Origin: Prochlorococcus sp. MIT 0604
Lineage (GTDB): Bacteria > Cyanobacteriota > Cyanobacteriia > PCC-6307 > Cyanobiaceae
Direction: 5' to 3'
DNA length: 64,000 nucleotides
Assembly (NCBI RefSeq): GCF_000757845.1
Contig: NZ_CP007753.1
Span: forward strand, 1,240,001-1,304,000
Of this stretch, positions 57,590-64,000 are shown one piece after another. The first letter of the stretch is position 1. Each line of letters opens with the position of its first letter. The position numbers were made by a program, and so were the translations under genes. The notes under the pieces are model-generated. The model was given only the letters and a program-made list of their open reading frames with translations, was not told the DNA's origin and ran no database searches.

Positions 57590-59701
57590 CTAGTTTGGAA
57601 CAATTATTACTGCACATGCTTTTAATTCTGGTTGTTTTGATATCGGGCATGACTTCTCATGCATCAAAGAGTTTACTTCACACATATTTTTTTGACTAAA
57701 ACCCCAATGCATTGGTAAAAAAACTGTACCTGCTTTAATTTTGTCAGTAATCTGAACTTTTGCTTGAACTTCCCCTCTTTTGGATTTAATTTTTACTATT
57801 TCATCATTTTTGATTTTTAAAGATAAAGCATCTTTAGAATTAATTTCCAATAACGGTTCTGGATTCTTTTTTGTAAGTTTTTGAACTTTAGAAGTTCTTG
57901 TCATTGTATGCCATTGACTTAGATATCTTCCAATTGTCAAAATTAGTGGGTACTCATCTGAAGGGGGTTCAGCCAACCCTATAGGATCATCAATACAAAA
58001 ATTTGCTTTGCCAGTCTCAGTTGGGAAATGACCATCTTCATATAATCTTTTTGAAGATTTACTAGGTACGCTGCCTTTAGGATAAGGCCATTGTTGAGGA
58101 CCATGATTTTTTAATAATTGATATGATAATCCGCTCATATCGCATAATCTTTTTGTAGTCGTTTTTAAAAATTCATCATAAACTTCAGATGAAGATTCAT
58201 ATTCAAATTGTTTGAAATAGCCTATCTTCTGTCCTAATTCAGCAAATATTTGCCAATCTGGTTTTGAATTTTTATTCGATTCTCTGAAAGATGGGCAAAG
58301 GGTTACTCTTCTTTCTGAATTTGTCATAACACCATCTTTTTCGCTCCATTGAGCCGCGGGCAATACTAGATGAGCATATTTAATTGATTCACTTTGTTCA
58401 TAAGATTCGTTGAGGATAATTAAAGGACATTTTGAAAGTGCTTTTTTTACAAAGTTTAAATTAGGCATGCTAACCAAAGGGTTTGTAGCTGCAATCCACC
58501 AAATTTTCACAGATCCTTTTTTTATAGCTTCTATTTGTTCAAATGCAGATAGACCCTGTTTTGCAGATATCTTTCCCTCAGGGAACCCCCATATTTTTTC
58601 AATTTCATTCCTATCTATTTTATTTTTTACAAACCTATATCCTGGAAGAAGGTGCGATAGTCCACCAGCTTCTCTCCCCCCCATAGCGTTTGGTTGGCCA
58701 GTCAAGGAAAAAGGACCAGAACCTTCTTTGCCTATTTGGCCTGTCATTAGATGAAGATTTATTAGCCCATTTACTGCTGCTGTACCCTCTTGCCTTTGAT
58801 TCAAACCCATCGACCAGAGACTTAAAACATTTTTACTTTCTCCCCATAATTTTGCAATATCAATAATTGTTTTCTCGGATATATTGCAAATTTCACTTAT
58901 TTTTATTAAATCCCATTTTTGTATATGTTTTACAAAATCAAAATAGCTTTCGGTCGACTTATCAATGAAATTTTGATCAGTTAATTGATTCTTATAAAGA
59001 TAATTCGCAATCCCAATTAATAAAAAAAGATCTGTTCCAGAAGAAATTTGTAAGTAAAAATCTGCTATGGATGAAGTTTCTGTTTCTCTTGGATCGATTA
59101 CTATTACTTTTAAATTATCATTTACGTTTCTTTTACGTTTTTTAATTCGATCAAAAAGAACGGGATGACATTCTGCAGTATTTGTCCCTATTAATAAAAT
59201 TAAAGAGCAATGATCAATATCTTCATAACAACAAGGAGGGCCATCAGAGCCAAAACTTCTGTTATATCCAGCTACTGCTGAGCTCATGCATAGTCTTGAA
59301 TTAGCATCAAAATTATTTGTGCCTATTGCTCCCTTGAGAAGCTTTTGGGCTACGTAATAATCTTCAGTATGAAATTGACCTGAGCCATACATAGCTATTG
59401 AATCAGGTCCATAATTCTTTATAGAACTCAAAATATTCTCTTTCAGAATTTCGTATGATTCGTCCCAGGAAATTTCTTTAAATTCTTTATTTAAATTTTC
59501 CCTGTAAAGTGGTACTTTTAATCTCCCATCTTTTAGGGTCTCACAAACTGTTGCTCCTTTTACGCACAATTTACCTTGAGTTGAAGGACTATCCCTATCT
59601 CCACTTACTAACCATTTATCATCAGAAACAGAACTTTTAGGCTTCATTTTTAAACCACAGCCAACACCGCAATATGGGCATTGACTTTTAGTAAAATTCA
59701 T
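57590..59701 (-). CDS. narB: Ferredoxin-nitrate reductase NarB
   Basis: A 703-residue molybdoenzyme reducing nitrate to nitrite. The N-terminal 4Fe-4S cluster ligands are Cys8, Cys11 and Cys15 in QCPYCGVGCGLK and Cys46 in GKLCVKG. The molybdenum cysteine is Cys138 in DANSRLCMSSAVAGYNRSFG. Bis-MGD contacts include LILLIGTNTAECHPVLFDRI and NPLVSMPNL, and the C-terminal domain starts near LILTIGRYLSQWHTMTRTSK. Size and layout are those of cyanobacterial NarB, with no FAD or cytochrome domain, so ferredoxin is the donor. It follows the permease gene by 35 bp, forming a transport-reduction operon driven from the NtcA box at 61348. Confidence 0.96.
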   Translation of the reverse strand: MNFTKSQCPYCGVGCGLKMKPKSSVSDDKWLVSGDRDSPSTQGKLCVKGATVCETLKDGRLKVPLYRENLNKEFKEISWDESYEILKENILSSIKNYGPDSIAMYGSGQFHTEDYYVAQKLLKGAIGTNNFDANSRLCMSSAVAGYNRSFGSDGPPCCYEDIDHCSLILLIGTNTAECHPVLFDRIKKRKRNVNDNLKVIVIDPRETETSSIADFYLQISSGTDLFLLIGIANYLYKNQLTDQNFIDKSTESYFDFVKHIQKWDLIKISEICNISEKTIIDIAKLWGESKNVLSLWSMGLNQRQEGTAAVNGLINLHLMTGQIGKEGSGPFSLTGQPNAMGGREAGGLSHLLPGYRFVKNKIDRNEIEKIWGFPEGKISAKQGLSAFEQIEAIKKGSVKIWWIAATNPLVSMPNLNFVKKALSKCPLIILNESYEQSESIKYAHLVLPAAQWSEKDGVMTNSERRVTLCPSFRESNKNSKPDWQIFAELGQKIGYFKQFEYESSSEVYDEFLKTTTKRLCDMSGLSYQLLKNHGPQQWPYPKGSVPSKSSKRLYEDGHFPTETGKANFCIDDPIGLAEPPSDEYPLILTIGRYLSQWHTMTRTSKVQKLTKKNPEPLLEINSKDALSLKIKNDEIVKIKSKRGEVQAKVQITDKIKAGTVFLPMHWGFSQKNMCEVNSLMHEKSCPISKQPELKACAVIIVPN

Positions 59702-59736
59702 AAAATTTCTTTTATAAATATCTCAATAGTTATTGG

Positions 59737-61290
59737 TTAAACGTAATTTTCAGCTTTTTCGCCTTCATAAGCATCCGCGAATGATCCTTGAGGTTCCTTT
59801 AAAAAGAAATAACAGAAGAATCCAACTATTAATCCTGCTATACCTAAGACTTGGAAGAAGGCACTATTTGAAGCCGCAATTATTTCTGGAGAAGGATCTT
59901 TACCTCCACCCATCCATAAAGGTAAAAGGCTATAAATATTTAGATAAGTTACCGCACCAACATTTCCATAAGCCCCAACCAATCCAGCTATTTGTCCTGT
60001 TACTCTTTTTTTAACTAAGGGAACTAAAGCAAAAGTTGAACCTTCTCCTGATTGAACGAAAAATGAACAGAGCATAGTTAAAAATACAGCCATAAGAATT
60101 CCTGCTGATCCTGTAAAAGTTCCAGGTTTTATTAAAGACATCAATAGATATCCAAAACCTAATCCCATTGTCAGGAATCCCATTGTATTTTTTCTATTAC
60201 CTGTTCTGTCAGATATTAATCCTCCTGCAGGTCTAGCTATTAAATTCACAAATGCATAACATGATGCCAAAATTCCAGCTACAGCTTTAGGTAAATCAAA
60301 AGTAAATTCAAAGAAACTAGGAAGCATAGAAACTACTGCCAATTCAGAACCAAAATTTACTATGTAAGTTAATTCCAAAATAGCTACTTGTTTGAATTCA
60401 TATCTATCTTCTTTAGGGTAAATTTTAGTTCCTTTCAACAATTCAATATTTGTCCTTACAATTCCCCAAGTCTGAAAAACAAACCAAGCCAATACTGCAA
60501 GCAAAGCTATTGGATAAGTAGAAGAAGTTAGAAAACCTACCTTCTGAAGTCTCCAACATAGTACTGAAAGAATTGCTGCGAATGGAACATTCATTCCAAT
60601 TAAACCCCAGAAATCTCTTATACTCGTTACTTCTAAACCAGCTGTTTTTGCAGGCCTTTGGTAGGGTTTTCCTGGAGGTGTGTCAGTCACACTAAAGAAA
60701 TAAATAATTCCATAAACAAAAGAAATAATTCCTGTAAGAACAATAGCTCCTCTCCAATTCAGTACGGCTCCAGTTGGAAACTCAAAACCTCCTGAAAAAG
60801 ACAAGAATCCAGCTACGGCAACAAGAGAAAGCGCAGAAAAAGCAGATCCAAAATTTCCCCATCCTCCATATATTCCCTCAGCTAATCCAATTTCTTTGGG
60901 AGGGAACCATTCAGATACCATTCTTATTCCGATAACAAAACCTGCTCCTACTATTGATAAAAGCAATCTCGCAATTACAAGTTGATTGAAGTCTTGCGCA
61001 CTAGCAAATAATAAACATGGGACTACAGAAAATATCAAGATTGTTGAGTAAGTTTTTCTTGGACCAAATTTATCCAATAACATTCCAATCAAAACTCTGC
61101 CAGGAATAGTTAAAGCAACATTACATATTGCTACTGTCCTAATTTGAGCGACAGATAAACCTAAATCGGCTTTAACAGTAGTTGCAAGAGGTGCGAGGTT
61201 AAACCAAACAACAAAAGTAAGGAAAAAGGCAAACCAGGTGAGGTGAAGAGTTCTATATCTGCCATTCAAAGACCAAACATCACTTAACAT
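59737..61290 (-). CDS. nrtP: NNP-family nitrate/nitrite permease
   Basis: A 517-residue major-facilitator protein with about twelve helices. The start GRYRTLHLTWFAFFLTFVVW is the first NNP helix, VLIGMLLDKFGPRKTYS is the MFS loop 2-3 motif, and SIVGAGFVIGIRMVSEWFPP plus GIYGGWGNFGSAF contain the nitrate-signature region (G-W-G-N-x-G). A second signature (ARPAGGLISDRTGNRKNT; GLVGAYGNVGAVTYLN) lies in the C-terminal half. Marine cyanobacteria use this single-protein permease, also named napA, instead of the NrtABCD ABC system. It is first in an operon with narB. Confidence 0.95.
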   Translation of the reverse strand: MLSDVWSLNGRYRTLHLTWFAFFLTFVVWFNLAPLATTVKADLGLSVAQIRTVAICNVALTIPGRVLIGMLLDKFGPRKTYSTILIFSVVPCLLFASAQDFNQLVIARLLLSIVGAGFVIGIRMVSEWFPPKEIGLAEGIYGGWGNFGSAFSALSLVAVAGFLSFSGGFEFPTGAVLNWRGAIVLTGIISFVYGIIYFFSVTDTPPGKPYQRPAKTAGLEVTSIRDFWGLIGMNVPFAAILSVLCWRLQKVGFLTSSTYPIALLAVLAWFVFQTWGIVRTNIELLKGTKIYPKEDRYEFKQVAILELTYIVNFGSELAVVSMLPSFFEFTFDLPKAVAGILASCYAFVNLIARPAGGLISDRTGNRKNTMGFLTMGLGFGYLLMSLIKPGTFTGSAGILMAVFLTMLCSFFVQSGEGSTFALVPLVKKRVTGQIAGLVGAYGNVGAVTYLNIYSLLPLWMGGGKDPSPEIIAASNSAFFQVLGIAGLIVGFFCYFFLKEPQGSFADAYEGEKAENYV

Positions 61291-61347
61291 GAAAATTTTT
61301 AAAGATTAATTTTTAAGCAATTTATATTTCGATCAATGCATTCATTT

Positions 61348-61361
61348 GTATTATTTAATAC
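61348..61361 (-). promoter_or_regulatory. NtcA box for the permease-narB operon
   Basis: A perfect GTA-N8-TAC (GTATTATTTAATAC) lies 58 bp before the permease ATG. On the minus strand a -10-like TATAAAT begins 22 bases downstream of the box at about 61326, the spacing of NtcA-activated class II promoters. Confidence 0.82.
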
Positions 61362-61464
61362 GAAATTTGAGGGGAAATAAATTCAAATTTTTTAAAAGGC
61401 TAAAATTATATTGTCAGTACTAAGAAAAATTCAAAATTGGGAATAATTAGCAATCTTATTATTG

Positions 61465-61478
61465 GTATTATTCGATAC
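61465..61478 (+). promoter_or_regulatory. NtcA box for mobA-moaA
   Basis: A second perfect GTA-N8-TAC (GTATTATTCGATAC) lies 34 bp before the mobA ATG. TATTAC at 61499-61504 is a possible -10, which would give a very short leader. It lies 104 bp from the permease box in the same divergent intergenic region. Confidence 0.75.
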
Positions 61479-61511
61479 ATAAAATACTCGTGGGAAAATA
61501 TTACCTAAGTT

Positions 61512-62117
61512 ATGGAAATAAAACATAAAAAATTTAAGGCATTCATCTTGGCTGGTGGCAAGAGTTCAAGAATGGGGTTTGATAAAGCACTAATTAAACA
61601 TCATGAAGGCGGAAATTGGCTTACTCATAAAATAAAAATATTAAATACTCTTAATTTGGAAACTTTTGTAATAACAAATCATACTTCTCATTCAAAAGAA
61701 GTTGATAAAAGAAATAATGTTGGGTTTATTTCAGATGCCAAACCCTTTGATGGCCCTTTAACTTGTATAGAACAAATTTTTTCATCTTTTAAAAAAAACA
61801 CTAAAAATATCCTGATTATCCCAATCGATATGCCTAATTTGAATACAAAATTAATTTATTCACTTATTAAATCATGGGAAAAAAATCAAAATTCTGCGGT
61901 AGTATCCCATGATGGAATTTTTGTACAACCATTATTCGGTATTTATCCCCTCAATGAAGAAAATCATTTTAAATTAAAAAAAAAGTTATCCTCTGGAAAG
62001 AAAAACTTTCTTGGATGGGTTGATCAAATTCCCCATAAATATTTCTATGCAAACAATGGAGATTTAATTAATATAAATTCGAAGAGAGAATTTTTAAATA
62101 TGAATAATGGGACTTAA
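61512..62117 (+). CDS. mobA: Molybdenum cofactor guanylyltransferase MobA
   Basis: A 201-residue nucleotidyltransferase with AFILAGGKSSRMGFDKALIK at the N-terminus (L-x-G-G-x-S-x-R-M-G-x-D-K, the GTP site), NVGFISDAKPFDGPLTCIEQ, and ILIIPIDMPNL with the metal-binding aspartate. It attaches GMP to molybdopterin, giving the MGD cofactor that NarB needs in two copies. Its 3' end overlaps moaA by 11 bp. The upstream NtcA box ties cofactor synthesis to nitrogen status. Confidence 0.92.
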   Translation: MEIKHKKFKAFILAGGKSSRMGFDKALIKHHEGGNWLTHKIKILNTLNLETFVITNHTSHSKEVDKRNNVGFISDAKPFDGPLTCIEQIFSSFKKNTKNILIIPIDMPNLNTKLIYSLIKSWEKNQNSAVVSHDGIFVQPLFGIYPLNEENHFKLKKKLSSGKKNFLGWVDQIPHKYFYANNGDLININSKREFLNMNNGT

Positions 62118-63168
62118 GCAATTGGAGGATAATAGAAAAAGAAAGTTAAAAGTTTTAAGGTTATCTCTTAAACAAAATTGCAATTTTTCATGCATTTACT
62201 GTAAGCCAGAAAATTATAGTTTAGATGTATTAAATATTGAACAATTTAAAAAATTAATTTTGGTCAGTTGTCGATTAGGGGTAAATTCTTTAAGAATTAC
62301 TGGAGGTGAACCTTTATTAAGTTCTCAATTAGATGAACTTCTTCATGAAATTAAATTGCAAAGGTTAGAAGAATCAAATCCAATAGCAAATTTACAGGAT
62401 ATTTCTTTAACTACAAATGGATATTTGCTCTCTGAGAAAAAAGCTATTGAGCTTTTTAAAAATGGGTTAGACCGTATAACAGTAAGTTTAGACGCAATTG
62501 ATCCTGATATTTTTTCAAACATGATTGGAGAGGAAAATAAAATTATTGGTAAAGAAAAATTATTTACTGTCCTTGAAGGAATAGATCATGCAATTAATGC
62601 TGGATTTAATCCAAAGGAGGGGAAATTAAAAATAAATGCAGTCATTAAAAAAGAGATAAATGATAATCAAATTTTTGAATTAGTTGATTTTGCAAAAAAA
62701 AGGTCTATAGAAATTCGCTTTATTGAATATATGGACGTAGGCACATCTAATAATTGGAAGCCATCAGATGTTTTTTTCTCTGAAAAAATTATTAGTTTAT
62801 TAAAGAAGAAATATCGATTAAAAGACTACGGAAGAAAGGAAGGGCAAACAGCCAATAGATGGTACATCAGTGATTCAAAAAGTTTTATAAGTACAATCTC
62901 TTCAGTAAGTAATCCTTTTTGTTCAGATTGTAATAGGTTGAGGATAACTAGCGATGGTTATGCTTACACGTGTCTTTTTTCTAGTGAAGGTATAAATCTA
63001 AACCCATGGTTATCTCTACCAATTAATCTCCATGAACTGGAAAATAAAATCAAGAGCATTTGGGAAGCGAGAGAAGATAACTATAGTGAAGATAGATTTA
63101 AAAAATTAGAAAAAACAACTGACAAAAATCAAAAAATTCATCCATCAATGTCATATCTTGGGGGATAA
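62107..63168 (+). CDS. moaA: GTP 3',8-cyclase MoaA (radical SAM)
   Basis: A 353-residue radical SAM enzyme. RLSLKQNCNFSCIYCKPENY contains the CxxxCxxC cluster motif at about residues 27-34, LRITGGEPLL the SAM-binding GGEP, TTNGYLL and RITVSLDAIDPDIF further core strands. NPFCSDCNRLRITSDGYAYT with CLFSSEG supplies the three cysteines of the second 4Fe-4S cluster. It ends in the double glycine needed for activation (MSYLGG). It starts molybdopterin synthesis from GTP and overlaps mobA by 11 bp. No terminator is evident right after it. Confidence 0.95.
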   Translation: MGLKQLEDNRKRKLKVLRLSLKQNCNFSCIYCKPENYSLDVLNIEQFKKLILVSCRLGVNSLRITGGEPLLSSQLDELLHEIKLQRLEESNPIANLQDISLTTNGYLLSEKKAIELFKNGLDRITVSLDAIDPDIFSNMIGEENKIIGKEKLFTVLEGIDHAINAGFNPKEGKLKINAVIKKEINDNQIFELVDFAKKRSIEIRFIEYMDVGTSNNWKPSDVFFSEKIISLLKKKYRLKDYGRKEGQTANRWYISDSKSFISTISSVSNPFCSDCNRLRITSDGYAYTCLFSSEGINLNPWLSLPINLHELENKIKSIWEAREDNYSEDRFKKLEKTTDKNQKIHPSMSYLGG

Positions 63169-63243
63169 AAAATTATTTAGTATAAATAACAACATCATAT
63201 ATTCTAAATTCGAGGGAAATTAGTTTCAAATTTATACTCTTGG

Positions 63244-63384
63244 ATGCGTTTAGCGATCTTACTTGGTTTTATTTTTGGGGTAACTCACGGAACTGTTGTT
63301 TCCGGAAGTTATTCTGCTAACAATTATGAAAATAATCAATCATTTTTTACTCAAAAAAATTCAAATATATTTTCTTCACTTTAA
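63244..63384 (+). CDS. Small secreted protein, 46 aa
   Basis: A 46-codon frame with ATG start encodes MRLAILLGFIFGVTHGTVVS, a signal-peptide-like start, followed by a polar tail rich in Asn, Ser and Gln. It lies between moaA and the next gene. No strong ribosome-binding site is seen. It may be a short periplasmic or membrane peptide; no family is recognised. Confidence 0.45.
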   Translation: MRLAILLGFIFGVTHGTVVSGSYSANNYENNQSFFTQKNSNIFSSL

Positions 63385-63467
63385 AATTAAGTTTCTTATT
63401 TTTTAATAAGTTTTTGTATAGTAATGAACAACTTATAAATTAAATTGTACTTATAGTTAATATGTAG

Positions 63468-63545
63468 CGTAGACTACAAAAACGTTCATCTCGTTTTGCG
63501 AGCCGCATTAAGATTGAAGCCAAGGAACGGGGACTTCGGTCAAAA
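63468..63545 (+). other. GC-richer in-frame leader upstream of the last gene
   Basis: Between the TAG at 63465-63467 and the ATG at 63546 an open frame without ATG/GTG/TTG reads RRLQKRSSRFASRIKIEAKE and then RGLRSK, continuous with the downstream gene. Base composition is clearly richer in G and C than in the flanks, and GAAG/CTTC can pair around 63517-63536. It could be a non-AUG-started extension, a small RNA, or a structured leader. I cannot decide which. Confidence 0.35.
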
Positions 63546-63875
63546 ATGAAATTTAGTCACATAACTATTATGTCTAATAACGTATCTACCTCAGTAAGGA
63601 GTAACAATACTACTGCTATATTTGCAGGTTTTCTTGGGGCATTTGTTGTTGGTTCTCTTGGAGTACAACTTGTAAGAACCCATAAGCCTTCTTTACAATC
63701 TCAAACGTTAAAAGTTCCAGCTGTTATCGCTCATCAATCAACTTTATGGTCAGCTTTAGGAGAAATAGATACTCCTATTGTTAAAAATAAAGTTTCTACT
63801 AAAATCAAAAGTCATGGTGTTGCCCCAGTTATAGGATCAGAAGCAACTCTTTGGTCACCTCTGGGAGGAAATTAA
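63546..63875 (+). CDS. Small membrane-anchored protein of unknown function
   Basis: Up to 109 residues from the ATG at 63546, or 101 from the ATG at 63570 (MSNNVSTSVRSNNTTAIFAG), which looks like a natural N-terminus. One membrane helix is visible (AIFAGFLGAFVVGSLGVQLV). The rest contains two related segments, IAHQSTLWSALGEIDTP and IGSEATLWSPLGGN, an internal T-L-W-S-x-L-G repeat. I recognise no family. A strong terminator follows 21 bp after the stop. Confidence 0.6.
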   Translation: MKFSHITIMSNNVSTSVRSNNTTAIFAGFLGAFVVGSLGVQLVRTHKPSLQSQTLKVPAVIAHQSTLWSALGEIDTPIVKNKVSTKIKSHGVAPVIGSEATLWSPLGGN

Positions 63876-63896
63876 TTTTAATTAAACCGAATTATT

Positions 63897-63923
63897 AAAA
63901 AAAAGGGGCTTAGCCCCTTTTTT
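63897..63923 (+). terminator. Intrinsic terminator
   Basis: AAAAGGGGCT and AGCCCCTTTT form a 10-bp stem with a 1- to 2-base turn and end in a T-run on the plus strand. With an A-run before it on the other strand it may work in both directions. It closes the transcript of the gene at 63546. Confidence 0.92.
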
Positions 63924-64000
63924 AATGACATTAGATTTTTTAAACTGAATATTTGTTCTAATTTTTTCCCCTAAAGATGGAAGATTTTGCGGCTCTAATA

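Noticed and set aside
59733-60014. 93-codon plus-strand frame inside the permease gene
   Set aside because: It lies wholly antisense to the well-supported NNP permease and has no family features.

Overview
The window looks like a high-light-adapted Prochlorococcus (marine picocyanobacterium). It is very AT-rich, genes are short and tightly spaced, and TTG/GTG starts are common. The gene content fits: cytochrome c6, a cyanobacterial ferredoxin-dependent nitrate assimilation set with NarM, GTA-N8-TAC NtcA sites, and tRNA-anchored tyrosine-recombinase elements. I infer this from content and composition only; no database search was possible.

Region 1 (1-34.2 kb) is a cell-surface polysaccharide island. 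It starts with a truncated polymerase-like membrane protein, a glycosyltransferase, a phosphoglycosyl transferase and a Wzz-like chain-length protein. Next come a capsule-synthesis-like protein with an asparagine-synthase-like amidotransferase, and a methyltransferase. A long minus-strand operon follows (9.3-18.4 kb: PseB- and PseC-like enzymes, aldo/keto reductase, a cytidylyltransferase fused to a GSA-aminomutase-like enzyme, a second cytidylyltransferase, Gfo/Idh oxidoreductase, DegT aminotransferase). With the PseI/NeuB-like synthase at 21 kb it points to synthesis and CMP-activation of a pseudaminic-acid-like nonulosonate. From 22 to 30.4 kb lies a decoration module: PIG-L deacetylase, formyltransferase, GNAT-like and NeuD-like acyltransferases, and a plus-strand block (2OG-Fe oxygenase, unknown 361-aa protein, luciferase-like monooxygenase, acyl carrier protein, acyl-adenylating enzyme, phosphopantetheinyl transferase). 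A flippase-like membrane protein follows. The block looks like a small carrier-protein pathway for an unusual acyl group and is my best candidate for an undescribed system.

Region 2 (34.3-50.2 kb) is an integration hotspot. A 43-bp copy of the 3' half of tRNA-Ala(GGC) lies 2 kb from the intact tRNA-Ala. A tyrosine recombinase diverges from that tRNA and is followed by a small ORF, an excisionase-like HTH protein, a primase/polymerase-like protein with a zinc finger and a RecA-fold helicase, then two clusters of short repeats resembling a replication or regulatory region. This matches the satellite-like integrative elements of Prochlorococcus known as tycheposons. After it come small secreted proteins, cytochrome c6, several decayed genes, a ribbon-helix-helix protein and a HupE-type transporter behind a cysteine-rich peptide. 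Two 46-bp copies of the 3' half of tRNA-Pro(TGG) bracket a 1.25-kb segment of tiny ORFs.

Region 3 (50.3-63.2 kb) begins with a second tyrosine recombinase next to the right-hand tRNA-Pro core. It continues into a complete nitrate assimilation cluster: nirA, a nirX-like gene, all molybdopterin genes expected for a nitrate cassette (moaA, moaB, moaC, moaD, moaE, moeA, mobA), narM, narB and the nitrate permease. Perfect NtcA boxes precede nirA and both arms of the divergent permease/mobA promoter region. The window closes with two small proteins and a strong terminator.
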